Under the pieces are notes generated by a model. It had not been told where the DNA came from, ran no database searches, and saw nothing but the letters and a program-made list of their open reading frames with translations. From positions 310,001-374,000 of the forward strand of contig CAJQUW010008928.1 of the NCBI GenBank assembly GCA_907163375.1: DNA of 64,000 nucleotides. The letters run 5' to 3'. A program made the position numbers and the translations under genes. Of the stretch, positions 40,045 to 49,423 are shown piece by piece; positions within the stretch are counted from its first letter, which is position 1; the number at the start of each line of letters is the position of its first letter. The stretch comes from Prostheceraeus crozeri (lineage: Eukaryota > Platyhelminthes > Polycladida > Euryleptidae).

Positions 40045-43000
40045 TTATTCTACATCACCTGTGACAGGAAGGCATCTCCTTCTCTTCGACGGTGGGGGAA
40101 GACCTAGGCTATAGTGTCCATATGGTAATGATAAATTTTTATCCAGCCAACAGCGCTTATCCTCCCAAAGTGAAAGACCTCGCTTCCTAAATGATTTTGT
40201 GCTAACTATGTGATTTTTTGAATTTATAATTGTCATATCTTCAGTTGTATCATTCTCACTATAATAGACACTCCTATAGTCATCATGTTTCAATTTTTTA
40301 ACTGCTGCTCTCTGAATTCCTTTTGCACGTTTGATGCTATGATTGGTAGAGTCTAGATATTTCATGGAATACATTTTCGGTTTTAGTAGGATCATTTCCT
40401 CAAGCAACTTTCCAGCACACTCATCCTTAAAACAACCTAATCTAGCTTTGTTTGTAGTTGAGTATAGTCGGTGATGACTGTCATAGTTTGAAGAGTCAAA
40501 CTTTTCACCGAAGTATAGAAGTATATCTTCCAGACGGACAGATGGTGATGTGTATAAACATAGGAAGAAACTATCGGTATCACCTCCACAAAGTCGCGTT
40601 CTATTTATCAGTGGACATCCTTTTAGATCATTGTAATATAATTGATACATTTCCAACTTACTATAGTCAAGTACTGCTTGACCAACATATATTAATTTAT
40701 TTAAAACTATTGAAGGTTTGTACATTTCCATACCAACCAGATCTTCATCAAATATTTTGTGTTGAACATAGAGAGGATGATTTGACAATTTCAGTAGTTG
40801 TTTCTCATTGTTGACTAGTTTAAATTTTTTCCTTCTCCTTACATTTTCCATTGTTTTACCATATAAAGAATTATTTTTCAATTTGTAGAATGACTTTTCG
40901 AAGTCAGTGTTTGATTGAGCCCTCTTTTGAGAGTTCATATCAATGTATGTTTTTAACCAAGGCTTTTGTGTGAATTTTATGCCACTATGAATCTTCTTGA
41001 TTCTCATGCCCATGCTCAAGTAAAATTTTAAAATTGAATAGTGGACTACATAATTTTCCCTATCAAATTGATGGAGCAGAAGTTTCTTGATAGAAGAAAA
41101 ATGTGTATTTGGTCTTACTTTTTCATATAGATTTTTCATATAGTGTGAAAACATTCTCTTTTCAATCATCTGCATTTCTGGAGCTAATGGGAAATCGGCA
41201 GTGTCATCATGAATGGCTGCAGGATACTCTAAATCTAAATCAAAAATGTAGCCGATTTCACCATCATCATCTATATTTTGAACATTTTCTTCATTTAAAA
41301 AATTATCTAATTCACTTTCATTCAACCATTTGAAATTTGAGTGGGGTAGATTCCTACTGAGTGAAGAACCGTAAAGGTTATTAACATCTAAGTAGGTCAA
41401 ATGTCGACTTTCATGTATATTATTTCCTAATTCTTCAATGCGTGCACGCGCTCGGTGAATGTTGGTGAAAGTCATACCCCCTCTAATTCCTCGTTCAAAT
41501 AGATTGTACATATTTTCATCTTGTATGTAGTGTGGGGGATCATTGGAAGAGAAATTTAGTGCTGAGGTAAAGCTAAGATGTGGGAGACTGACAAAATGTA
41601 CAGGGTCGACTTCATCCTCACGTTGACTCAATGCTCTAAACACTTCAAATATGTCTGCCAACAATAAAACATCTAACTTCAGATATGCCAGCATGTAATC
41701 ACCAAATGTGCTACAATTAAATTCAATCCACGCCTTGTTAGCGTGTTCATATTCACTATCGGAACAGTGCTCACGAGTAAGATCATTATAGAATTCAAAT
41801 TGTGGTGGTAGACAGTCTTCCGTCAACGTGTTTAAGTTTTTGAAGTATGAATATGGAAACACTCCCTTCTGATATAAAACATTATCACTTAATTGTGGAA
41901 ATTCTACCCTTAATGTCTCTACATGCTCATACGTTTGCAAGCCCTTGGCTAATTCACTCAAGGATGCACTTAGAAATTGATATGAGTCTAAGAATTTTAG
42001 TTTAAAGTATACTGTCTTCCCTTTGTATTCATTTACAGGGACACTGGCGGATAAAGTTATATATTTTTCAGCAGTTGCTGCTACAACATCTAATTTCCAA
42101 GACTTCATTCTTCCAATCGCTTTATAGCAAACGATGTGGCTATCATAATTTTTAAAATTGTGGAAAAATATGGGGAGCTCCCGTCTGTTAAGTCTTAACC
42201 GGAGATTGCATTTCCTACATAATGTTTGCCTATATCGTCCGGTGATATGATCATGATCACGAACTTTTATGACTTCATCGCTGAATTTTGATTTACATTT
42301 GTTGCAACATTCTGCATTCTCGTGGCGTGCTTTTTCATCCGCTGACAGTGACATTGGCTGCCTAGTTGTTGCACATTGGTTGTCATATAAGTCTTGGGCT
42401 ACAGTTTCTAAGTGGTGCAAGAAACTAATAATGCAATTTTCTCCCTCAAAGAGGTAATACTTGTTTTCAAATTTTGATTGAAGGGCATTATGCCAGACAT
42501 GATAAGCTCCAATAGCCGCAGGTTTATGTATTTTATTATCAATGTAGCACTCTATATCTGCATAAATTACTAAAGGAGGACTTAGTTGATATTCCATGCT
42601 ACTTGTTAGTACTTTTAGATCTGTCGGCATTTTTTCTATTTGTGCTTTTCCTCGAATGCAAAACTGGAAATGTCGTTCTAGTGTTGTCTTATATGTGAAT
42701 GACTGAGTGCATCTTTCGCAGAAGTATTTATGTCTTTTTAAAGTTCTCCTATACAATCTTGACAGCTTTGGAATTCCACAATAGTGTGCTGCTCCATTGT
42801 TTAGAATTAGCAAAATATTAACCGTTTGCCTACCAGTAAAGTTACTATTGTAACGAACACCTTTGAGTCCATTTTCATAAAAGTGAATGTTAATTTTAAT
42901 ATCATTATTTTTCTCAAATTTTGGAATATCTTTGATTGATACTGGTGTGGAAATGCCTTCCATATTTAGCTCAGATGTCCACTCACTATATGATTTTACT

Positions 43001-43902
43001 TCATTCCTTGAATAAGGTACTTCATTATAATGCAATATTGATAAAACTGCATATAGGAAGCAATCATTTGCATTTGAATTAACATTAATGACAGCTTTAG
43101 AGTTTTTTAACTTCTTTGGTAGAGGAAATGATTGTCCACCTGACAGTATTGGACTTGTTATTACATTGAACTCTATATTTTGTACATCATCTATAATCCA
43201 ATTGCTACCCTTTTTTGTGAAGGCTTCAATATGATTTATTAGACTATTTAGATGATCCTGAAACCAAGCATCATAGTCATAAATATAGTTTGAGGATGAT
43301 GAGGTAAAGTGTGCGAGAAAAGTTTCTTCTTCTTGAGGATTAGAACGGACATAACGAATTTGTGCAATCAGACGACCGCGCAATTGATAGCTCCTTAGTA
43401 AGTCAGACACTAAATTCCCTAACATGGAACGCATGCTTTCTAAAAATGATGTTATGTCCACAGTAGGTGTTGTTGGCGTGATATCATACACACGTGCATG
43501 GCCATTGAGTGCGCTTTCACTGAGACTAACAGTTCCATAGTTATTATGCATATTCATCTCACTATTTGTGTTATGTACATTCATATGCTGTCGAAATCTA
43601 CTTATAGAGTTATACGTTTTGCCACACCGAGAGCAGTATTGCATAAAGTTTTGTATGTTAGTTGAAGCGCTGGTTGTTGGCTTAGAAGTAGATCTATTTT
43701 GATTATTTGAATTTGACTCTGTTATGCTATCATTCGGTTTATTATTGCATACAAGTTTATGTCTCTTAAGATTATCCATCCTATTCGTCTTATATGGACA
43801 CTTGCTACATTGATACGTTTTTCCTAACTTACAAAATTTTTCATGTCGTTGCAAATTGCCTATGAGAGTGAACACTTTTCCACACTTGGTACAGACAACC
43901 AT
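40045..43902 (-). CDS. POLB: Protein-primed DNA polymerase B, Polinton type
   Basis: 1285 residues from an ATG. In order: C2H2-like fingers near 4-24, 32-52, 90-110 and 395-416; an OTU/papain-like segment about 270-385 (NANDCFLYAVLSILH, later AHYCG); exonuclease I YADIEC (447); an endonuclease VII-like HNH insert about 533-566 (DHDHITGRYRQTLCRKCN); exonuclease II FFHNFKNYDSH (579); exonuclease III YLKLDVLLLAD (740); polymerase A YLDVNNLYG (837), B KNNSLYGK (1009) and C GGDTDSF (1106). It replicates the linear element using a terminal protein primer. No break is seen. A TATA box and CRE lie just upstream. Confidence 0.97.
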   Translation of the reverse strand: MVVCTKCGKVFTLIGNLQRHEKFCKLGKTYQCSKCPYKTNRMDNLKRHKLVCNNKPNDSITESNSNNQNRSTSKPTTSASTNIQNFMQYCSRCGKTYNSISRFRQHMNVHNTNSEMNMHNNYGTVSLSESALNGHARVYDITPTTPTVDITSFLESMRSMLGNLVSDLLRSYQLRGRLIAQIRYVRSNPQEEETFLAHFTSSSSNYIYDYDAWFQDHLNSLINHIEAFTKKGSNWIIDDVQNIEFNVITSPILSGGQSFPLPKKLKNSKAVINVNSNANDCFLYAVLSILHYNEVPYSRNEVKSYSEWTSELNMEGISTPVSIKDIPKFEKNNDIKINIHFYENGLKGVRYNSNFTGRQTVNILLILNNGAAHYCGIPKLSRLYRRTLKRHKYFCERCTQSFTYKTTLERHFQFCIRGKAQIEKMPTDLKVLTSSMEYQLSPPLVIYADIECYIDNKIHKPAAIGAYHVWHNALQSKFENKYYLFEGENCIISFLHHLETVAQDLYDNQCATTRQPMSLSADEKARHENAECCNKCKSKFSDEVIKVRDHDHITGRYRQTLCRKCNLRLRLNRRELPIFFHNFKNYDSHIVCYKAIGRMKSWKLDVVAATAEKYITLSASVPVNEYKGKTVYFKLKFLDSYQFLSASLSELAKGLQTYEHVETLRVEFPQLSDNVLYQKGVFPYSYFKNLNTLTEDCLPPQFEFYNDLTREHCSDSEYEHANKAWIEFNCSTFGDYMLAYLKLDVLLLADIFEVFRALSQREDEVDPVHFVSLPHLSFTSALNFSSNDPPHYIQDENMYNLFERGIRGGMTFTNIHRARARIEELGNNIHESRHLTYLDVNNLYGSSLSRNLPHSNFKWLNESELDNFLNEENVQNIDDDGEIGYIFDLDLEYPAAIHDDTADFPLAPEMQMIEKRMFSHYMKNLYEKVRPNTHFSSIKKLLLHQFDRENYVVHYSILKFYLSMGMRIKKIHSGIKFTQKPWLKTYIDMNSQKRAQSNTDFEKSFYKLKNNSLYGKTMENVRRRKKFKLVNNEKQLLKLSNHPLYVQHKIFDEDLVGMEMYKPSIVLNKLIYVGQAVLDYSKLEMYQLYYNDLKGCPLINRTRLCGGDTDSFFLCLYTSPSVRLEDILLYFGEKFDSSNYDSHHRLYSTTNKARLGCFKDECAGKLLEEMILLKPKMYSMKYLDSTNHSIKRAKGIQRAAVKKLKHDDYRSVYYSENDTTEDMTIINSKNHIVSTKSFRKRGLSLWEDKRCWLDKNLSLPYGHYSLGLPPPSKRRRCLPVTGDVE

Positions 43903-43932
43903 GATTATTGATGAGGATTGAAATTAGCAAGC

Positions 43933-43963
43933 CCTTATATACATCTACCAGCTAATGACGTCA
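43933..43963 (-). promoter_or_regulatory. POLB promoter: TATATAAGG and CRE
   Basis: On the minus strand TATATAAGG (43933-43941) lies 31 bases before the POLB ATG. TGACGTCA (43956-43963), a perfect cyclic-AMP/ATF response element, lies 14 bases further up, with a second TGACG half-site beside it. Host ATF/CREB-type factors could start early expression. Confidence 0.7.
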
Positions 43964-44075
43964 GCGTCATCACCAGCCAATACCGTATGTTCCGATCTGT
44001 TGTAAAGACAAAACATATAATTTCAACAATTATTTTTTTTCAAAAAAGAAGAAAATAAAAGTTAAAGTAATAAAG

Positions 44076-46101
44076 TTACAGTCTGACACATTTAACAATA
44101 CCACTATGGTAGAGTTTTAGGTGACTGCAGCTGTCACTACAGCCACCCAAATCGTCCATCCTCGTAAGGCGCACTCTTCCGATGCCATTTTGGGAGCATT
44201 CCAGGTGCACAAGCGTTTCTTTGTTATGCTGTTGGCTGGTGGTAACTTGGGAGGCCAACAGGAGGTTTGATTGAGTAATATTTCTTAGAGACTCAATCAA
44301 ACCTCTATTGTCCTCCTCCAACTTAGCCTCGCGGGCCTCAGCCTCCTTTAGGCGCTCTTGGCAACGACGGAGTTGCACCTCAACGTCTTGTACCTCTGCT
44401 GTCGCGTCGAGATCCACATCATACTGCCGGACAGGGAGAGCAGCTGGAGGTGCGGGCGCAGCAGCGTGAGGGGAAGGATCTGCGGCTGGGATCGGACAGG
44501 AAGGAGCTGCGGCTGGGATCGGAGAGGAAGGAGCTGCGGCTGGGATCGAAGAGGAAGGAGCCAGTGTCATCATCGGCGATAATGGAAGGCGCACACTCCA
44601 GCTCGGAGAAGCCCGGATGTGGCTGAACGAGACTTCCTCCTGAGATGCACACATCGCGGAGTCCTGTAATCGAAAGAAACAATTGTTTATCATCTATTTA
44701 GCATTTTACCATTGATGAGATACAAAAGTGAATTTCTCTTACCTCCGGCTGGATTGTGACCTTCTGATCGGTTCCAACCTCCGTCTCACGGGGCAACGAG
44801 TCATTCTAAAAGATAAATCAATCTATTACAAACAAAAAACATATTTTAATAGAAAATTCTGTACTCATGCAGTTGACCAACTTTGATACTTACATTTGTA
44901 ACAGGATCATCATCCTCATCGGAAGAAGATGTCGGGGAAGAAGTCGCTGACGACGTTTCCTCATCAGATGAAGTCGCTGATGAGGTTTCATCGTCCTCTG
45001 ATGAGGACTCCCGAATAGGATACGGCTTTTCCTCATTCTCTTCCACCGATGTACTGGTCGCTGGCGTCGAAAGGAAACTTCGATGCTTCCTGAGGGACAG
45101 CGATCGCGCAACCTGCAGAGAAAAATAATATAACATGTTCGCAACTCATTGAGAAGCATACATGTTCTTGGAAATACTTCATGCATTGAGAAATATTATT
45201 GACAAATAACTAAACAATGACACTTACGGGACTAGGAAGACACATCTTCTCCGGTGTAGGCAAACGGGGTATACTGTTCACACCTGTAAACAGCTGAAGA
45301 AAAGAACATATTCAATTTCGCATAAAGAGCTAATGAATAACTTTAATACTTACATTTCTCAAGCATTCAGCCGCTTTCTCCTCTTCAAAACTGATACAAT
45401 TCTGTTGAGGCAACTCACTCTGAAATGTTGTGACAATGTTGAAATACTTTTTACATGATAGAATAATTAATGGAGTAAATGTATTCTCACATTTTTAGTG
45501 ACGATCTTTTTCTGAATTAAGACCTTGGTCTTCTTAGGAGGAGGCATCTCATCATTATCCTGAAATGATTAAACGATATATGTTTTTATGTATAATGGAC
45601 CAATAATTAATTTATTCGGATTTAAGAAGCTATCCTTTGAAGGTTTTATGTATGATTGGCAGAACTCACCTCAAAATCGCTTAAGGTGTCATCGATGAAC
45701 TGTCGTGACTTGGGGGCTTTCTTTGGGGCTCGGGACTTGATAGGTTTCTTTATTGCTGTAGGCTCATCAACCTGTGAAAGGACACCTTCCATCGGCCTCT
45801 CCTTTTGAAATAACCGCTCCAACCTCCTCTTTTCAGCCTTTGAGGTGAGGTTGATTCCCTTCCTCCCATTTTGTTGAGCACATGGTGTATGTTTCTCAAT
45901 GAATGCCTTAGAGGCTTCGGTATTAACCTTTTCAGTACTCCGTTTATATGACTTGCAGGTTAGGCAGTACAGATACGTGCATTCACTTTTGAAGATACAG
46001 TTCTTGTGGCCGCTCTTATTAGCATGTCGAACGGGTATTTTGCACGTCTCACAGAAATGAAAAATTAGGCGCTGTCGTGCAAGACTCTCTTGTCGGACCA
46101 T
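44076..46101 (-). CDS. Spliced gene, seven coding exons, Cys-rich head and coiled-coil tail
   Basis: Predicted coding exons (minus): 46101-45670, 45559-45491, 45419-45354, 45293-45228, 45112-44894, 44805-44743, 44663-44076. Each is a multiple of three (432, 69, 66, 66, 219, 63, 588), giving 500 residues. All introns (60-115 bp) are phase 0 with GTGAGT/GTAAGT-like donors and pyrimidine tracts before CAG or TAG. The N-terminal part has zinc-ribbon-like cysteines (FCETCKIPVRH, GHKNC, CLTCKSYK), then a basic linker, an acidic serine-rich middle, a Pro/Ala repeat (SSPIPAAAP) and a coiled coil (LKEAEAREAKLEEDNRGLIE). I do not recognise the family. Confidence 0.75.
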
Positions 46102-46103
46102 CT

Positions 46104-46853
46104 CTGTGGAGGAAAAAAATTTGATTATAATTTTATCTCTTATTAAATGAGAACTCATTTATATATCACCAACAAAACATTATGAAGTACTAACTTGATA
46201 TTGAATAAATCTTAGAAAGATTTGAAATCTGAAGTTGAAATTGAAACCGAAAGTCGAAAGTTTAATTTTCATTCGAAAACGGTTTGCTCATAGAAAGAGT
46301 TGAAATTTACAAGTAGCTGTCTTGAAATTATTTAATTTCGAAATTAATTTGATGAAATGAAAGTGAAATTTCGAAAATTTCAACCAATCCTCAATTTGTT
46401 TAATTAAACAAGTTTGAATTTTATACATCTGTTAGCAGATGACAGACTGAATATTTAAAATGGATGAAGGCTTTATTTAGGTATCTTTTATTTATAAACA
46501 AACTGTGAAAATCTTGTTGATTCAAATACACTTACATTTAAACTGATATATTCATGTCTCTCGCTCAGTGACTTAATATAGGATGAAAAATTAAAAAAAA
46601 CATGGTTAATAATATAACATAAAGTGTTCCTATCCTAAAAACCCAAGCTTCTATATTTAAAGCTATTTGGTTATAAAAACTTAATAAAGTTCCTACTCCC
46701 GAATATCCTATAAAGTAGCACAACATGACAATGAAACTCACTTCAGAATTGTAATAAGAACCGGAGAACGGAGGAACGAAGAACGACGTCTGTTATGGAC
46801 ACTAAATAATTTGAAAATGAGTGAAAATTCGTTGTGTGCAACTTCTTTATATA
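46104..46853 (-). promoter_or_regulatory. TATA promoter, 5' UTR exon and leader intron of the spliced gene
   Basis: TATATAAAG at 46845-46853 on the minus strand is followed by about 80 bases free of ATG to a donor CTGAA|GTGAGT (exon end 46742). A pyrimidine-rich tract ends in CAG at 46106-46104, two bases before the coding ATG at 46101. This predicts a 638-bp leader intron. The splice prediction is from consensus only. Confidence 0.55.
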
Positions 46854-47274
46854 TGAAATTGACAAAGCAACTATGAACAAAGACCTTATGACATCACATC
46901 TTGGAATTGGTACGGTTAAACAAAATTGATAACTCAAACAAGAATTGGAACAGCTGGTTTATTTTTAACCTTAGAAATGGAAGTGCCATCACATGTGTTG
47001 AAAGATTTCTACATGTAAACAGTAGAGTGAATTCAAAGTAATATGAACTGATGGACTGATGTATTATTTGATATACATGTTATTATTAATAGTCATATAA
47101 TGATTCATATTTGAAGTTATAAAACGTGTGGTTTGAATAGAACATTAAAATTTGAATTAAGCGCTAAATTTCGAAAATTCAAATTTCGCGCCAAAATTCG
47201 AATAATCAAATTTAAAGATTTTTTCGAAAATTTGAATTTCGCGCCAAAATTCAAATAATCAAATTAAAATACTA

Positions 47275-47428
47275 GGTTAGGGTTAAGGGTTAGGGTTAGG
47301 GTTAGGGTTAAGGTTAGGGTTAGGGTTAGGGTTAGGGTTAAGGTTAGGGTTAGGGTTAGGGTTAAGGTTAGGGTTAGGGTTAGGGTTAGGGTTAGGGTTA
47401 GGGTTAGGGTTAAGGTTAGGGTTAGGGA
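47275..47428 (+). repeat. Telomere-like TTAGGG array
   Basis: About 150 bp of TTAGGG with regularly mixed TTAAGG units. It lies inside the Polinton, about 2 kb from its right TIR. TTAGGG is the metazoan telomere repeat. An antisense open frame of Asn-Pro repeats is only its translation. Confidence 0.95.
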
Positions 47429-47465
47429 AGCAAGAAGAGTATCTATGGCACCCGGAACCCATGGG

Positions 47466-47558
47466 TAAATAAATTTTCGAGTGCGCGAAGCGCACGAGAA
47501 AATTTATTTACACTATAATCCGAAAAATTTCGAGGGCGCGAAGCGCCCGAGAAATTTT
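47466..47558. repeat. Two adjacent hairpins with CGCGAAGCG tips
   Basis: The first (47466-47510) pairs TAAATAAATTTTC with its inverse around GTGCGC-GAA-GCGCAC. The second (about 47523-47558) pairs AAAATTTC with GAAATTTT around GGGCGC-GAA-GCGCCC. The tip GCGCGAAGCGC-like structure is shared while the stems differ. A run of C follows. Confidence 0.85.
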
Positions 47559-47734
47559 GAGGCCCCCCCCCCGCCGTGTATGAAGTGTATGAAGTGTATG
47601 AAGGTCAAAGGTCAAGGTCAGGTCTAAGGTCAAGGTCAAGTGTAGAGGTTTGTATATTATGGTCATTTTTAGTTGTAAAACTTTAACTTTGAAAATTTGT
47701 AAACTTATTCATTTTTGTAAAAAAACTTGGAATT

Positions 47735-48055
47735 TTTCAAGTTGCATACAGATGCATACAACTAGGATTTTTTCATCAAATGGGTACATACAATATATCA
47801 TTCGAATGCTCTTTTCATGCTGATTCTAATGGTGTATTGTATGACACATGTATGACATATAACTAGAGAGCTACATGTCTTTAAAAAATGGGCTAAAAAC
47901 TTAGTGAATTTAAAAATCTAACATTTGTCTGCTTGCATACAGTTGCATACAACTAGGATTTTCCCATCGAATAGGTACATACCTTATATCATTCTAAAGG
48001 TCTTTTCATTCTCATTCTTATGGTGTCGTGTATGACACATGTATGATATCATCCT
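47735..48055 (+). repeat. Direct duplication of about 195 bp
   Basis: Blocks TTGCATACAG.TGCATACAAC, TAGGATTTT.CCATC-like, GGTACATAC.-TATATCATTC, GTATGACACATGTATGA occur at about 47737 and again at about 47932, with about 80% identity by eye. No coding potential is seen. Confidence 0.7.
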
Positions 48056-48307
48056 GGACTGCTACAAGCATTTTAAAATTAACAACATAACTGTTTCTTT
48101 AAAAGTTATATGTTCCTATTTATTTCAAGTTGAAGTCTTCATACTTGATTTTTTTTGTTTCAATTCAGTTATTGAACATCATTAATTGTAGATAGTTATT
48201 CCCCTTTCCCATTCAGACCTTAATTGAAGACCGATTTGTGAAATGATAAAACAAGTCTGTTCATATATACAAATAAATATTAAATAAAGAGATTAAGAAA
48301 AAACACA

Positions 48308-48772
48308 CTAAATGTCATCAAGGTAAGGAAAGGGTACAAGTTTTTTCAAGTCCACTTGCACATGGATCCTGGTCTTTTTGGGCGCACAGGGACAGCGACG
48401 TGGTGTGTCAAGGTCGATGACCGAAAATTCGAGAGCGGTTGTGAGGTTCCGCTCGTTCGGCTCCATCCTCATGAACACCCGTTTGGTGTGATACTTTTTC
48501 GGGGCGTTCTTGACTTTGACCGTGACCCGTCCATAAAGTGGCGTTCGCATGGACTTCTTATTCATGTGACGCATCGTCTCAATTGATACGTCACTATCCT
48601 CATCACTCGAGTAGTCGGGCGATGCAGGGGCTTGGGTGAACACCACCGGCTCCTCGTTTGGTGTTGTCGATCGCTCCATCGGAGATTTGGGAGGTGTACT
48701 GGTACGTTCCACTGGCGAAGTGGTACGATCAGCAGTACCGTTCTCAACTGCGGCTTTCTGTTTGCGATCCAT
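48308..48772 (-). CDS. Unknown Polinton protein, 154 aa
   Basis: Starts at an ATG and has a TATA box (TATATAAG, 48854-48861 on the minus strand). The first 65 residues are low-complexity Ser/Thr/Pro (TTSPVERTSTPPKSPMERS) with an acidic SDEDSD patch. Residues about 80-150 look folded (YGRVTVKVKNAPKKYHTKRV, RIHVQVDLKKLVPFPYL). I know no homologue. It is divergent from the gene at 48997, sharing a 220-bp promoter region. A regulatory or host-interaction role is possible but unsupported. Confidence 0.7.
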   Translation of the reverse strand: MDRKQKAAVENGTADRTTSPVERTSTPPKSPMERSTTPNEEPVVFTQAPASPDYSSDEDSDVSIETMRHMNKKSMRTPLYGRVTVKVKNAPKKYHTKRVFMRMEPNERNLTTALEFSVIDLDTPRRCPCAPKKTRIHVQVDLKKLVPFPYLDDI

Positions 48773-48931
48773 TATGACTTGTAGATTTAAAATAATTGTA
48801 ACTTGTAAACGTGAGGATTAGAACCTTTGATAAGAATTGGTACAAACCTCGGACTTATATACTTTTTAAACAAAGGAAATCCTAACAGCCAATCAGAGAG
48901 GTACCGAACTTCCCTAAAGAATATATATAAC

Positions 48932-48940
48932 TATATAAAG
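48932..48940 (+). promoter_or_regulatory. TATA box, TATATAAAG
   Basis: TATATAAAGGATGACATTG starts 65 bases before the ATG at 48997. It resembles the promoter at 29984 at the other end of the element, including the GACATTGT.CC after it. Confidence 0.7.
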
Positions 48941-48996
48941 GATGACATTGTTCCAAACTGTTAAGTACTTATCCTCAACGTTCCATAACAAGAAGC

Positions 48997-49287
48997 ATGT
49001 CCTCAAAACCACTATTTTATTTTCAAAATGACAGCCAAGTCATTATGGGAGGTCAGTTGGACATGACCATGCATCTGTCTTGCGGCTGCAAAGTGGCCCT
49101 ATGGAAGACCTTGACTGTCTCTGCACTTCAAAGGCGGAATGGACTACCGGTGAAGTGTCCGGTACACGAATGTGACCATGACTTTAGTAAAAATCCGACA
49201 TTCCATGAGTGGTGTGATGACTTCTTGAAGATCATGGAGTCCCCTGAGGGACGTGATTTGCACCCCTCATTTATTTTTCACGCTTAA
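48997..49287 (+). CDS. Small Cys/His protein, 96 aa, zinc-finger-like
   Basis: The last gene before the right TIR. Metal ligands could be LSCGCKVALW, KCPVHECDHDF and HEWC, a C-x-C plus C-x-x-x-x-C-x-H layout that is not a standard RING or C2H2. It has no transmembrane segment. TATA-driven and TIR-proximal like the UBA-RING gene at the opposite end. Function unknown. Confidence 0.65.
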   Translation: MSSKPLFYFQNDSQVIMGGQLDMTMHLSCGCKVALWKTLTVSALQRRNGLPVKCPVHECDHDFSKNPTFHEWCDDFLKIMESPEGRDLHPSFIFHA

Positions 49288-49423
49288 ATTAAACTTACAT
49301 TGTAAATCTCTTGTCTTTTCATTTTAAACATAGTTCTGGAATTGGTTTTCTTATTGGGGAGCAACTAAATCATAACTGCACAGTAAAGTTTCACATCTAA
49401 ATAGTGCTACATTAAAAATAATT

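Larger units (their letters stand above)
46940..48300. other. Non-coding repeat-rich segment of the Polinton
   Basis: No protein gene is supported. It holds a two-copy 55-bp repeat (47165-47265, TTCGCGCCAAAATTC), a telomere-like array, two strong GC-tipped hairpins, a GTCAAGGTCAAAGG run (about 47605-47640) and a duplicated block of about 195 bp (47735-48055). Such a gene-poor segment inside a compact virus-like element is unusual. Confidence 0.7.

Noticed and set aside
44883-45128. Acidic Ser-rich frame on the plus strand
   Set aside because: It is antisense to the acidic exon 5 of the spliced gene, which has matching splice sites; the antisense frame has none.
47283-47495. 70-codon frame of Asn-Pro-Asn-Leu repeats on the minus strand
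   Set aside because: It is the translation of the TTAGGG/TTAAGG array, not a gene.
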